Source: Bacillus halotolerans (lineage in GTDB: Bacteria; Bacillota; Bacilli; Bacillales; Bacillaceae). From it: 64,000 nt of DNA. Below are positions 1 through 8,885 of the stretch, in pieces. Under the pieces are notes generated by a model. It worked only from the letters and a program-made list of their open reading frames with translations. It made no database searches and was not told where the DNA came from. The stretch is from assembly GCF_001517105.1 (NCBI RefSeq), contig NZ_LPVF01000009.1, positions 551,742 through 615,741 of the forward strand, written 5' to 3'. Numbering within the stretch: position 1 is the stretch's first letter; each line of letters starts with the position of its first letter. The translations under genes were made by a program, and so were the position numbers.

Positions 1-857
1 TAGCCTCCTGTAATGCCTTTGCCGGCAGCCATTAGATCAGGCTGAACATTTTCGTGCTCACATGCAAACATTTTCCCCGTACGCCCAAAACCAGTGGCAA
101 CTTCATCAACAATCATTAAGACATCGTAAGCTGTACAAAGCTCGCGCACACCTGCCAAGTATCCTGCCGGCATCACAATCATGCCGGATGCTCCTTGAAC
201 CATTGATTCAATCGAAAGCGCCGCAATTTCGTGATGGTGTTCCTTCAGCAGCTGTTCAAGCGCATAGAGACACTCATCACGGGTCTGCACAGGATCGCCG
301 CTTCCCGAGCGGTATACATAAGGGATCGGAGCTTTATAACTATCAAACATTAACGGGCCATAGACGTGGTGGAACAGTTCAATTGAACCGACACTGACGG
401 CACCGATCGTATCGCCGTGATACCCATTTTTCATTGCAATAAATTTTTGTTTCTCAGGCTTTCCGATGTTCTTCCAATATTGAAACGCCATTTTTAGAGC
501 AATTTCCATCGCTTCTGCACCGCTGTCTGAATAAAAAACACGCGTCAGCTTCTCCGGACTGATCTCGGTTAATGTCTCGGCAAGTTCAGTCGCCGGAACG
601 TTGGTCATGCCCAATAATGTGGAGTGAGCAATTTTTCCAAGCTGTTTTATGATGGCCTCATCTAATTCCTTTTTGCGGTGCCCGTGCACATTAAGCCAAA
701 CGGAGGAAAAGCCGTCATAATATTCCTTGCCGTTTATGTCTTTTACTTTGATTCCGTTGCCGCTTTCGATGATCAAGGGATGTTCATCATAGTCTTTCAT
801 TTGAGTAAAAGGCAGCCAAAGATGTTTTTTACTTTTTTCTATCACATTTTGAGTCAT
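1..857 (-). CDS. bioA: Adenosylmethionine-8-amino-7-oxononanoate aminotransferase, 3' end cut by window
   Basis: PLP-dependent aminotransferase that converts KAPA to DAPA in biotin synthesis. About 285 N-terminal residues are present (family members are about 450 long); the C-terminus lies beyond position 1. The reading begins [14 protein letters not shown] and contains [16 protein letters not shown] and AAGKGITGG, whose lysine (about residue 280, codon 18-20) is the expected PLP Schiff-base residue. The start is chosen at the second of two adjacent ATGs (857 rather than 860) because it lies 6 nt after a GGAGG. The gene overlaps the 3' end of bioW by about 29 nt, so the two are translationally coupled in a bioWA operon. 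Confidence 0.93.
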   Translation of the reverse strand, partial: MTQNVIEKSKKHLWLPFTQMKDYDEHPLIIESGNGIKVKDINGKEYYDGFSSVWLNVHGHRKKELDEAIIKQLGKIAHSTLLGMTNVPATELAETLTEISPEKLTRVFYSDSGAEAMEIALKMAFQYWKNIGKPEKQKFIAMKNGYHGDTIGAVSVGSIELFHHVYGPLMFDSYKAPIPYVYRSGSGDPVQTRDECLYALEQLLKEHHHEIAALSIESMVQGASGMIVMPAGYLAGVRELCTAYDVLMIVDEVATGFGRTGKMFACEHENVQPDLMAAGKGITGG

Positions 858-1623
858 CATCTTCCTCCCACTCTATCAAAATAGGCTGCTTCTCGAGATC
901 ATTTATGTATGTGTTTACATTTACAGAGCCGTCAGCAAAAAAGATTCGGCAGCCCTCTTCAGTCCCGTATTCTTTCATTGCTGTAATACGCTGATAGCCC
1001 AATTTTTTACCCGCGACGTAGCCTGTTATGTAATCAGGGTCATCTGACCAGCATAATTCTGCAACAGTTGCCGGATGCTCATTCACCTTTGAAGCAAGTG
1101 CAAGGGCCTCTTTTATCCTTGGGTTTGATGGTGCGCCATAGCGTTGTGCCCATTGTTCAAAATTGAGGTCGGGCCAATCCATTCTGGACACCCGTACACC
1201 TTTATCGTGTGTTTGATCAACCCGTTTGCCAGTGTGAATATCAAACACCACCGCTCCCCTGATACCTGACCATTCAGGAATTTGTTGATATGCTTTTTCA
1301 ATCACTTTTCTTGGAACACCCGCTCTCTCCAATAAGAATCGGGCAAGACTTTGTCCCTCTTCCGGGGATTCCACTTCATTTGTCTTCATTGGTAATGGAT
1401 GAATCTTCTTAACCGGCTCATGAACCTCTTCAAATTGAATTTGCATAAAATCCGGTTTTCCTCTAGAGTGAGATAACCCTTTTTCTAATAAGGCATTCAC
1501 CGTACGTTTCATATTATCAAACGTGATGAGCCGTTCTCCGCCGGATATATGCTTTCCTCCATCTTCGTGAGACCCATTCATAGAAGCTCTCATTCTGACA
1601 CTGTAAAATGTTTCTTCTTGCAT
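829..1623 (-). CDS. bioW: 6-carboxyhexanoate-CoA ligase (pimeloyl-CoA synthetase)
   Basis: Activates pimelate to pimeloyl-CoA, the first committed step of biotin synthesis in Bacillus. The 264-aa product has the BioW family features: MRASM near the N-terminus, HISGGERL (about residues 25-32) and RVSRMDW (about 144-150). The length is close to the roughly 260 aa usual for the family. It is the first gene of the bio operon, preceded by a sigma-A promoter overlapping a BirA operator. The start is an ATG after an AAAGGG/AGAAGG stretch. The C-terminal tail ([12 protein letters not shown]) is acidic then basic and overlaps the bioA ribosome-binding site. Confidence 0.95.
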   Translation of the reverse strand: MQEETFYSVRMRASMNGSHEDGGKHISGGERLITFDNMKRTVNALLEKGLSHSRGKPDFMQIQFEEVHEPVKKIHPLPMKTNEVESPEEGQSLARFLLERAGVPRKVIEKAYQQIPEWSGIRGAVVFDIHTGKRVDQTHDKGVRVSRMDWPDLNFEQWAQRYGAPSNPRIKEALALASKVNEHPATVAELCWSDDPDYITGYVAGKKLGYQRITAMKEYGTEEGCRIFFADGSVNVNTYINDLEKQPILIEWEEDDDSKCDRKK

Positions 1624-1668
1624 ACCTTCTCGCCCTTTCAGCTTTGATTACAGAAGAAAGCAGACTAT

Positions 1669-1699
1669 TTGTTAACCATTTATAAATTAAGGTTAACAA
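1669..1699 (-). promoter_or_regulatory. BirA operator of the biotin operon
   Basis: Perfect 9-bp inverted repeat TTGTTAACC-N13-GGTTAACAA. This is the classical bioO site bound by BirA with biotinyl-AMP. It lies between the -10 element and the bioW start, where binding blocks transcription. Confidence 0.92.
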
Positions 1700-1704
1700 A
1701 TAGA

Positions 1705-1733
1705 ATACTATTATGTATACACAATTCTGTCAA
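1705..1733 (-). promoter_or_regulatory. Sigma-A promoter of bioWA
   Basis: TTGACA, 17-nt spacer, TAGTAT reading on the minus strand, immediately upstream of the BirA operator. Confidence 0.85.
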
Positions 1734-1890
1734 TATCAGAACGCCATTTCCTCATAAACAAAATCTATTTATCATGTATATTCCTGATAACTGTATTTCC
1801 ACTAGAAAAAGAAGAGACGGGCAGATGCTCGCCTCCTTACCTGTTTAGAACCATTTCAGAAAAACACTTTAAGCCTGCCTTTTTTCACTG

Positions 1891-2790
1891 TCACAGCCAC
1901 TGTTTCAAAAACCGCAGAGCTTCATGCCTCATCATAGCTGTCTCAAAATGCCCTGAAGCGGAGCGCGCCATACGGTAACAATCAGAAGCCCCTTTTTCAG
2001 CGTACAAGGCTGTTAGTTCTTTTTCGATTTTGTTCACTCCCTCAGCGGGTGTCAGCCGATCATGTATGCCGGCAAGACTAAGGTGCGGGCGCGGTGCGAT
2101 CAGGCTTTGGATATCTGATGCAGAAAAGTGCTTGGCAAGAGACGGAACGTAATAATAAAAGCCATGCCGGTCAAGGTTCTGTGTTTCAATCAGTACATGA
2201 TGGTCAACCTGACTGCATAAATCCACACATGCCTTAATCCGTTCATCAAGCGCCGCTGTCCACCAAGCCATCAAGCCCCCCATAGACATGCCGATCGTTC
2301 CGATTCTGTCAGGCTGAATATCAGGGCGGCTCTGCACATAATCAATGGCTCTTATACTGTCGTACATCATCATGCCCCACATCACCCTGCCCGTCAGAAG
2401 CATCTCTTTAAAAATCTCGCTTTCTGATTTGCCCCGTCTGTCTCCAAATCCCCAATGGTCGATTGCCAATACGCCATATCCGAGAGAAGTCAGCTCCCGA
2501 GCGAAAGAAGGCGCTTTCAAATAATCCGCTCCCTCAAGCAGTTCACTTTTTCCCCGCTCATACTGCCCGCCATGCGAGTGCTGAAATAATATAACCGGGC
2601 ACCGTCCTTTTGCGGCTTTCGGCTTCACAAAATATGCAGGCACCTTTTCAAGCCCATTTATATCAAGCAGCAGCGTTTCAATTATATATCCCTCTTTTTC
2701 CTCAATACGCAGCGTTTCCGCCCCCGTATGCTTCCGATCAGGCAAATCACCAAGCAATCGAAACAGCAGCTCTCTTTTTTCGTTACTCAT
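1891..2790 (-). CDS. ytaP: Alpha/beta-hydrolase family esterase
   Basis: A 299-aa serine hydrolase of the dienelactone hydrolase/acetyl-xylan esterase-like type; the substrate is unknown. Visible motifs are the nucleophile elbow GMSMGG (about residues 174-179), an HSHGG oxyanion-type segment near residue 70 and a late SGHFE that probably carries the catalytic histidine. The start at 2790 (MSNEKREL) follows GGAAGGGTGATGGG; a longer frame to 2859 exists but lacks a ribosome-binding site. It is divergent from melR and shares its intergenic region, so a role in processing a plant-derived ester near the galactoside cluster is possible but is inference. Confidence 0.88.
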   Translation of the reverse strand: MSNEKRELLFRLLGDLPDRKHTGAETLRIEEKEGYIIETLLLDINGLEKVPAYFVKPKAAKGRCPVILFQHSHGGQYERGKSELLEGADYLKAPSFARELTSLGYGVLAIDHWGFGDRRGKSESEIFKEMLLTGRVMWGMMMYDSIRAIDYVQSRPDIQPDRIGTIGMSMGGLMAWWTAALDERIKACVDLCSQVDHHVLIETQNLDRHGFYYYVPSLAKHFSASDIQSLIAPRPHLSLAGIHDRLTPAEGVNKIEKELTALYAEKGASDCYRMARSASGHFETAMMRHEALRFLKQWL

Positions 2791-2885
2791 CCCATCACCC
2801 TTCCTTTTTCGCTTATCTTCAATGTACGAGACGGATTTGTTATTCCCTTTATTTTTCACACAGCATACAGAAACAAAAATCGCAG

Positions 2886-2905
2886 TTTACTAAACTTTTA
2901 CTAAA
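2886..2905. promoter_or_regulatory. Two direct TTTACTAAA repeats in the ytaP-melR intergenic region
   Basis: TTTACTAAA occurs at 2886-2894 and 2897-2905, an 11-bp (one helical turn) spacing. The reverse complement TTTAGTAAA recurs at 3002-3010 between the melR promoter and its start. The 9-mer is itself palindromic around its centre, as LacI-family operators are, so these are candidate MelR sites. This is inference. Confidence 0.45.
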
Positions 2906-2932
2906 CATAACAAAATATTCTGAAATTCATTA

Positions 2933-2962
2933 TTGTAACCGCTTACTTTCATATGATAGTAT
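2933..2962 (+). promoter_or_regulatory. melR promoter with overlapping cre-like site
   Basis: TTGTAA, 18-nt spacer, TAGTAT. The -35 box is part of TGTAACCGCTTACT (2934-2947), which fits the CcpA cre consensus TGWAANCGNTNWCA in all but the last base. Carbon catabolite repression of the mel cluster is therefore likely. Confidence 0.65.
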
Positions 2963-3036
2963 CAATTTATCAAAAACGTATGAGTAAAATATTTCTTTTG
3001 TTTTAGTAAATCTCATTCAAATGAAAGGGAGTAACC

Positions 3037-4095
3037 ATGGTTCGTATAAAAGATATCGCCTTAAAAGCGAACGTTTCAAATGCTACTGTTTCGAGAATTT
3101 TAAATGAAGATCATTCGCTTTCTGTGGCTGGTGAAACGAGACAAAGAGTGATCAGTATCGCTGAAGAGCTAGGCTATCAAACTGTCGCTAAACGCCGAAA
3201 AGCCCGCGGACAAAAACAGCGCGCCCAGCCGCTTATCGGGGTGCTGAGCTGCTTATCTCCCGATGAAGAACGGCAGGATCCTTATTTTTCTTCTATTCGC
3301 AAAGGAATTGAAAAAGAATGCTTTGAACAGGAAATTTTCATTACAAACTCCATCCATCTCGGTTCCTTCCAGGAGCATATTTTTCGGGAATTAGACGGTA
3401 TTATTGTTATCGGCCGTGTCCATGACGAAGCCGTTCAGCATATCAGCGGCCGATTGGAGCATGCCGTATTTATCAATCATTCTCCCGATCCGCAGATATA
3501 CGACTCGATTGGGATTGATTTTGAAGCCGCCGCACGCCAGGCAATTGATCACCTTTTCGATTTAGGTTACCAACGATTAGGCTATATCGGCGGGCAGGAG
3601 AAGGAGCATACACTGAGGGACGGCCAAAGCATTCGCAGAACAATTGAAGACAAACGCCAGACTGCCTTTTTGCAGTCCGCCCATCCTCAGCCTGAACACG
3701 TACTGGTCGGCGATTACAGCATGCGCGAGGGCTATCGCCTGATGAAAAAAGCCATCACTCAAGGCAAGCTGCCGGAAGCCTTTTTTATCGCAAGTGATTC
3801 TATGGCCATCGGCGCATTGAAAGCCCTTCAGGAAGCCGATCTGCATGTGCCGCGGGATACAGCCATTGTCAGCTTTAACGGCATTGAAGAGGCCGAGTTT
3901 GCCAGCACACCTTTAACCACCGTGAAAGTGCATACAGAGGAAATGGGCCGAACAGGCGTAAAACAGCTTCTCGACCGCTTTAACGGCCGAACAATTCCTC
4001 ATCAAGTCACCCTGCCGACAACACTGATCATCAGGCAAAGCTGCGGATACACAGCTAAGGAGGTGACGCAAGACAAACGTTCATCAAGATCATAA
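3037..4095 (+). CDS. melR: LacI-family transcriptional repressor of the alpha-galactoside cluster
   Basis: Also known as msmR. The 352-aa protein has an N-terminal LacI helix-turn-helix (IKDIALKANVSNATVSRIL, residues 4-22) followed by a periplasmic-binding-protein-like sugar sensor domain with the usual FFIASDSMAIGALKAL and TTVKVHTEEMG segments. The ATG follows GAAAGGGAG. It lies 10 nt ahead of melE in the same direction, so it is probably part of or controls melEDCA. The effector is probably an alpha-galactoside such as melibiose or raffinose (from gene context). Confidence 0.9.
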   Translation: MVRIKDIALKANVSNATVSRILNEDHSLSVAGETRQRVISIAEELGYQTVAKRRKARGQKQRAQPLIGVLSCLSPDEERQDPYFSSIRKGIEKECFEQEIFITNSIHLGSFQEHIFRELDGIIVIGRVHDEAVQHISGRLEHAVFINHSPDPQIYDSIGIDFEAAARQAIDHLFDLGYQRLGYIGGQEKEHTLRDGQSIRRTIEDKRQTAFLQSAHPQPEHVLVGDYSMREGYRLMKKAITQGKLPEAFFIASDSMAIGALKALQEADLHVPRDTAIVSFNGIEEAEFASTPLTTVKVHTEEMGRTGVKQLLDRFNGRTIPHQVTLPTTLIIRQSCGYTAKEVTQDKRSSRS

Positions 4096-4105
4096 GGAGG
4101 AAAAG

Positions 4106-5383
4106 ATGAAACACATATTTGTTTTATTTCTCTCTCTTATTCTGCTGATTCTGCCGGGCTGCTCATCTGAAGAAAGCGCTGCAGATACGGGCAAAAAGAC
4201 GTTAACCATTTATTCTACGATGTCAACGGACAGTGAAAGAAACACATTCAGAAAAATAGCCTCAGCGTTCGAAAAGGAAAGCGGCATTCGCGTCAGCATT
4301 CATTTCCCAGGCAATGACTATGAAAATATGATGCGTGTCAGAATGGCCGCCAATGATCTGCCTGATCTCTTTGATACTCATGGCTGGGGGAAAATCAGGT
4401 ACGGGGAGTATACAGCCGATCTCCGGGATATGGACTGGACTCAGAATCTTGATCCAAATTTAAACAGCATCCTTAAAAATAAAAGCGGAAAGGTATACGC
4501 ATATCCGGTCAACCAGGCAAAGGACGGCCTGGCGTACAACCGCAATATGTTAGACCGTTTCGGCATTGATCCGCCGGAAACGATGGATGACTTTATAAAA
4601 GCACTGAGAACGATTAAAGAAAAAAGCAATGGAGAAATCGTTCCTTTCTGGTTCGCCGGATATGACAAAAGCTCTTTCGCCCAATATTATGACCAATTCG
4701 CAACACCTCTTCTCATCACAGACCCTGCCCATAATGAAAAGAAACAGCTCATTGACGGCACCTTCAATTGGAGCAAATTTACTTATCTTTCAGATATCCT
4801 TAAACAAATGCAGAAAGAAAAGCTCATCAATATCGATGCCGTAACAGCAAAAAAATCACAGCTCATTGAGTTAATGGCTCAAAACAAAATTGCTTTTACC
4901 ATGCAGGGCGGCACCCTCGGCCAAGACGTCGCCCAAATTAACCCGAATGTAAAGGTTGGGATTATTCCGACACCAGCTATTCACTCCGGTGATGACCCGA
5001 TATGGATTGGAGGCGAACGCTATACCCTGGCAGCATGGAAAGACTCGCCTCATTTAAAGGAAGCAAAGCAATTTATCGCCTTTATGGCTCGTCCCGCCCA
5101 TGCGAAAGAAATGGCTGAAGCCACATCGCTTCCTTCAGGGCTGACCAATGTAAAAGCTGATATTTTCTATGCCAAAGACTATCAGCATTATCAGAATATG
5201 AAAGTCGAGCCCTATTTCGACCGATTGTACCTGCCGAACGGGATGTGGGATGTGATGGGAACGGTCGGCCAGGAGCTTGCGGCAGACATTTTGACACCCA
5301 ACGAGATTTCTAAAAAGCTGGGAAGAGAATATAAACGACTCCGGGAGCAATCTGAAACACAGGGAGCTGAAAACAATGAGTGA
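4106..5383 (+). CDS. melE: Alpha-galactoside ABC transporter, substrate-binding lipoprotein
   Basis: Also called msmE. A 425-aa family 1 extracellular solute-binding protein. The signal peptide ends in a lipobox LPGC (Cys about residue 19), so the mature protein is lipid-anchored outside the membrane. The fold is recognisable from TLTIYSTM near the N-terminus, [11 protein letters not shown] and [14 protein letters not shown]. It has a strong AAGGAGG ribosome-binding site. Its 3' end overlaps melD by 8 nt. Together with MelD and MelC it forms an importer for melibiose/raffinose-type sugars. Confidence 0.9.
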   Translation: MKHIFVLFLSLILLILPGCSSEESAADTGKKTLTIYSTMSTDSERNTFRKIASAFEKESGIRVSIHFPGNDYENMMRVRMAANDLPDLFDTHGWGKIRYGEYTADLRDMDWTQNLDPNLNSILKNKSGKVYAYPVNQAKDGLAYNRNMLDRFGIDPPETMDDFIKALRTIKEKSNGEIVPFWFAGYDKSSFAQYYDQFATPLLITDPAHNEKKQLIDGTFNWSKFTYLSDILKQMQKEKLINIDAVTAKKSQLIELMAQNKIAFTMQGGTLGQDVAQINPNVKVGIIPTPAIHSGDDPIWIGGERYTLAAWKDSPHLKEAKQFIAFMARPAHAKEMAEATSLPSGLTNVKADIFYAKDYQHYQNMKVEPYFDRLYLPNGMWDVMGTVGQELAADILTPNEISKKLGREYKRLREQSETQGAENNE

Positions 5384-6287
5384 GATCGCAAGAGATGTTC
5401 ATGTGAAACAGGTCAAGCCGAAAAAACAATCCTCACTTTGGTGGATGTATGTTCCGGCTCTGCTCTCCGTTTTGATCTTCATGATTTATCCGTTTGTAAA
5501 AGGCGCTTTTATCACTTTCACAAACTGGAACGGATTTTCTCAAGTTTATCAGTGGGTCGGTTTCGCTCAGTATGAAAGGCTGTTTGCTGATCCCGACACA
5601 TGGCATATCTTAAAAAACACGCTGCTATACGGACTCGGCAGCACCTTTTTTCAAAACGTCATTGGGCTTCTGTACGCCCTGCTGCTAAATCAAAGCATAA
5701 AAATGAAAGCGATAACAAGAACCATTGTGTATTTGCCGGTTATGATCAGTCCGCTCATTATGGGCTACATTTGGTACTTTTTCTTTTCTTATGACGGAGG
5801 CGCGCTTAATGACCTGCTTGGCGTTTTCGGCATCACCCCGATCAACGCGCTCGCCAGTCCGTCTTCGAACCCATGGATCATCGTCATGATTAACACGTAC
5901 CAATATGTCGGCATCGCCATGATTGTCTATTTGGCAGGCCTGCAAAGCATTCCGAAAGATTACTACGAAGCAGCGGAAATGGATGGCGCGACACGGCGCC
6001 AGCAGTTTTTCGGCATCACCCTGCCGCTGTTAATGCCCTCGATCACGATCAATATGGTCATTAACATTATTGGGGGCTTAAAGCTGTTTGACGTGATAAT
6101 TGCGCTCACTGCAGGCGGACCCGGAAACGCGTCGCAATCGATGTCAACGTTTATGTATGACCTGTATTTTAAACGGCAGGATGCCGGCTATGCTGCGACA
6201 CAAGGCATATTTATGGCATTTGTCATTTTGATCATCAGCTTTTGCGCGCTTGCGTACTTTAAAAGAAAGGAGACGGAAATGTCATGA
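5376..6287 (+). CDS. melD: Alpha-galactoside ABC transporter permease
   Basis: Also called amyD/msmF. A 303-aa MalF-like permease with six predicted membrane segments, starting [19 protein letters not shown], and the EAA-loop [17 protein letters not shown] about 90 residues from the C-terminus that contacts the ATPase. Overlaps melE by 8 nt and melC by 4 nt (ATGA), which indicates tight coupling. No ATPase gene is present in the cluster; in B. subtilis the shared ATPase MsmX serves such importers (known of the family, not visible here). Confidence 0.9.
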   Translation: MSEIARDVHVKQVKPKKQSSLWWMYVPALLSVLIFMIYPFVKGAFITFTNWNGFSQVYQWVGFAQYERLFADPDTWHILKNTLLYGLGSTFFQNVIGLLYALLLNQSIKMKAITRTIVYLPVMISPLIMGYIWYFFFSYDGGALNDLLGVFGITPINALASPSSNPWIIVMINTYQYVGIAMIVYLAGLQSIPKDYYEAAEMDGATRRQQFFGITLPLLMPSITINMVINIIGGLKLFDVIIALTAGGPGNASQSMSTFMYDLYFKRQDAGYAATQGIFMAFVILIISFCALAYFKRKETEMS

Positions 6288-7114
6288 GAGCCGCCCACTC
6301 AAACAAACTGCGTTTTATTACACTTCTCGCTGGCATTGTAGCCTGTGCGCATTTCATTCCTTTTTACATTCTGCTGACCACTTCATTGAAAGCAAAAGGA
6401 GATTACAGTTCCAAATGGCTGTTTCCAGCTGATATTTCCTTTCAAAATTTTTCTGAGGCATGGGAGCGCGCTTCACTTGGCAACTCGTTTATCAACACAA
6501 TCATCATCACAGGCGTTTCGGCATTGTTGTTAATCATATTCGGCTCACTGGCCGCCTACCCTCTTGCCCGGCGGGAAACCAAGCTGAATAAAGCCGTTTT
6601 CGCGCTGCTGATTTCAATTATGATCATCCCTCCGTTAACGTCCATGGTGCCTTTGTACAGAATGGTCGTGGACGCCGGCATGGTCAATACACACGCAGTC
6701 GCCATTTTGATCAATACAGCGGCGTATATGCCATTAACCGTGTTTTTGTATTCCGGCTTTATCCGTTCAACCATTCCAAAAGAGCTTGAAGAAGCGGCAA
6801 GAATGGATGGAGCGGGAATGCTGAAAATCTTTTTTACGATCGTATTTCCTTTGCTGAAGCCGATCACTGCCACCATCTGTATTATTTCCTGTGTCTTTAT
6901 ATGGAATGACTATCAATTTGCGATTTTCTTTTTACAGGATCAGAAGGTGCAGACACTTACTGTCGCAATGGCCGGTTTTTTCGGAGAAAACGCCAACAAT
7001 CTGCATTTGGTCGCCGCGGCTGCCATCATGGCAATGCTGCCGATGGTCATTCTGTTTCTGGCGCTGCAAAAATACTTTATTGCCGGGCTGTCATCAGGCG
7101 CGGTAAAAGGATAA
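6284..7114 (+). CDS. melC: Alpha-galactoside ABC transporter permease
   Basis: Also called amyC/msmG. A 276-aa MalG-like permease with six membrane segments. It carries the EAA motif [19 protein letters not shown] (about residues 167-185) and the typical cytoplasmic gating segment after TTSLKAKG. The start codon overlaps the melD stop as ATGA. It is the partner permease of MelD; melA follows after 21 nt. Confidence 0.9.
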   Translation: MRAAHSNKLRFITLLAGIVACAHFIPFYILLTTSLKAKGDYSSKWLFPADISFQNFSEAWERASLGNSFINTIIITGVSALLLIIFGSLAAYPLARRETKLNKAVFALLISIMIIPPLTSMVPLYRMVVDAGMVNTHAVAILINTAAYMPLTVFLYSGFIRSTIPKELEEAARMDGAGMLKIFFTIVFPLLKPITATICIISCVFIWNDYQFAIFFLQDQKVQTLTVAMAGFFGENANNLHLVAAAAIMAMLPMVILFLALQKYFIAGLSSGAVKG

Positions 7115-7135
7115 TGAATTAAAGGAGGAACCGAC

Positions 7136-8434
7136 ATGAAAAAAATCACATTTATCGGTGCAGGGAGCACAATTTTCGCAAAAAATGTTTTAGGAGACTG
7201 CTTGTTAACGGAGGCGTTAAATGGATTTGAATTTGCGCTTTTCGACATTGACCCAAAACGCTTGCAGGAATCTCAGCTTATGCTCGAAAATTTGAGAGAC
7301 CGCTATAATCCGAGCGTGGTTATCAACAGCTATGACGACAGAAAACTGGCTTTGCAGCAAGCGGGCTATGTGATTAATGCCATTCAGGTTGGAGGCTATA
7401 AACCAAGCACAGTCATCGATTTTGAGATTCCTAAACGATACGGATTGCGTCAGATGATTGCCGACACGGTGGGCATCGGCGGGATATTCAGATCACTCAG
7501 GACAATTCCCGTGTTATTTGATATCGCAAGAGATATTGAGAAAATGTGTCCTGACGCCTGGTTTTTAAACTATACAAACCCAATGGCCTCCCTGACTGGC
7601 GCTATGCTTCGCTATACGGATGTGAAAACGATTGGGCTGTGCCACAGCGTCCAAGTGTGCACAAGAGATTTATTTAGATCTCTCGGTATGGAGCACGACG
7701 GGATTGAAGAACGAATCGCAGGCATCAATCATATGGCATGGCTGTTGGAAGTGAAAAAGGACGGCGCTGATTTATATCCCGAAATCAAAAAGAGAGCGAG
7801 AGAAAAGCAAAAAACAAAGCATCATGACATGGTGCGATTTGAATTGATGGATAAGTTCGGTTATTACGTCACGGAATCATCAGAGCACAACGCAGAATAC
7901 CATCCTTATTTTATTAAGCGGAATTATCCTGAATTGATCAACGAGCTGCAGATCCCGCTGGACGAATATCCAAGAAGATGCGTAAAACAGATAGCAGATT
8001 GGGAGAAAATGAGGGATGACATTGTTAACAATAAAAACCTCCCCCATAAACGCTCAAAGGAATATGGCTCAAGAATAATAGAAGCAATGGAAACGAATCA
8101 GCCGTTCACCTTCGGAGGAAACGTCTTAAATACCGGACTCATCACAAACCTTCCTTCCAAAGCGGTAGTCGAAGTGACATGCGTCGCCGACAGAAAAAAA
8201 ATAACCCCGTGCTTTGCCGGAGAACTGCCTGAGCAGCTCGCAGCATTAAACAGAACGAATATCAACACACAGCTGATGACCATTGAAGCTGCTGTTACAC
8301 GAAAAAAAGAAGCTGTCTACCAGGCAGCCATGCTTGACCCGCATACAAGTGCGGAGCTGTCCATCAATGACATTATTTCTATGTGTGATGATTTATTTGA
8401 AGCGCACGGCGATTGGCTTCCAGCATACAAATAA
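7136..8434 (+). CDS. melA: Alpha-galactosidase, glycoside hydrolase family 4
   Basis: A 432-aa NAD+- and Mn2+-dependent GH4 enzyme that hydrolyses melibiose and raffinose-type sugars inside the cell. The N-terminal Rossmann motif is ITFIGAGSTIFAKN (residues 4-17). Family signatures include NYTNPMA (about residues 146-152), LCHSVQ with the metal-ligand Cys/His region, and GINHMAWLL. Preceded by AAAGGAGG. It is the last gene of the mel operon and is followed at once by a terminator shared with ytwF. Confidence 0.94.
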   Translation: MKKITFIGAGSTIFAKNVLGDCLLTEALNGFEFALFDIDPKRLQESQLMLENLRDRYNPSVVINSYDDRKLALQQAGYVINAIQVGGYKPSTVIDFEIPKRYGLRQMIADTVGIGGIFRSLRTIPVLFDIARDIEKMCPDAWFLNYTNPMASLTGAMLRYTDVKTIGLCHSVQVCTRDLFRSLGMEHDGIEERIAGINHMAWLLEVKKDGADLYPEIKKRAREKQKTKHHDMVRFELMDKFGYYVTESSEHNAEYHPYFIKRNYPELINELQIPLDEYPRRCVKQIADWEKMRDDIVNNKNLPHKRSKEYGSRIIEAMETNQPFTFGGNVLNTGLITNLPSKAVVEVTCVADRKKITPCFAGELPEQLAALNRTNINTQLMTIEAAVTRKKEAVYQAAMLDPHTSAELSINDIISMCDDLFEAHGDWLPAYK

Positions 8435-8467
8435 AAAAACTAGGGGTGATCTCTCCCCTAGTTTTTC
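8435..8467. terminator. Bidirectional terminator between melA and ytwF
   Basis: 12-bp stem (AAAAACTAGGGG / CCCCTAGTTTTT) with A/T tracts on both sides. It serves melA on the plus strand. On the minus strand it contains the ytwF stop codon (TAG at 8460-8458) in its stem. Confidence 0.9.
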
Positions 8468-8769
8468 GGTTTCGTTTCGCCTTCCCAGGCCATCATGCCG
8501 CCTTCTACGTTGACTGTTTTAAAGCCTTGCTCATCCAAATACCTGCAGACATTCATGCTGCGCATCCCTGATCGGCAGATAAAAGTGTACTCTTTGTCTT
8601 TATCGAGGGTGTCCATTTTTTCAGGAATATCCCCCATGCGAATATGAACCGCTTGCGGGATCATGCCTTCCGCAACCTCTTCATCTTCTCTGACATCAAT
8701 CAAGTACAATTCTTCATCCGCCTCGATTTTTTCTTTCAAAGCAGCTGTGCTGATTTCTTTTATTTCCAA
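8458..8769 (-). CDS. ytwF: Single-domain rhodanese-like protein
   Basis: A 103-aa rhodanese (sulfurtransferase) domain. The catalytic cysteine lies in the loop FICRSGMRS near residue 70, and YLIDVREDEE and GGMMAW are the flanking family motifs. The chosen start is TTG at 8769, 8 nt after AGGAG; a GTG at 8778 directly abuts the Shine-Dalgarno sequence and is less likely. The physiological sulfur acceptor is unknown. It stands alone between melA and leuS and reads convergently to melA. Confidence 0.87.
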   Translation of the reverse strand: MEIKEISTAALKEKIEADEELYLIDVREDEEVAEGMIPQAVHIRMGDIPEKMDTLDKDKEYTFICRSGMRSMNVCRYLDEQGFKTVNVEGGMMAWEGETKPKN

Positions 8770-8846
8770 AGAAAACACTCCTATTCACCAATAATCATGT
8801 TCAGTATATCAAAGTCAGCTGGACGATTGCTATTCAGAGACTGATG

Positions 8847-8880
8847 AAAAAAATCCCCTTTTTGACAAAGGGGATTTTTC
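8847..8880 (-). terminator. Terminator downstream of leuS
   Basis: Stem AAAAATCCCCTT / AAGGGGATTTTT with a T-run on the minus strand, just after the leuS stop. Confidence 0.85.
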
Positions 8881-8885
8881 CAGGA

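Noticed and set aside
1740-1890. Terminator for ytaP
   Set aside because: Only weak pairing and no T-run could be found in this gap; not called.
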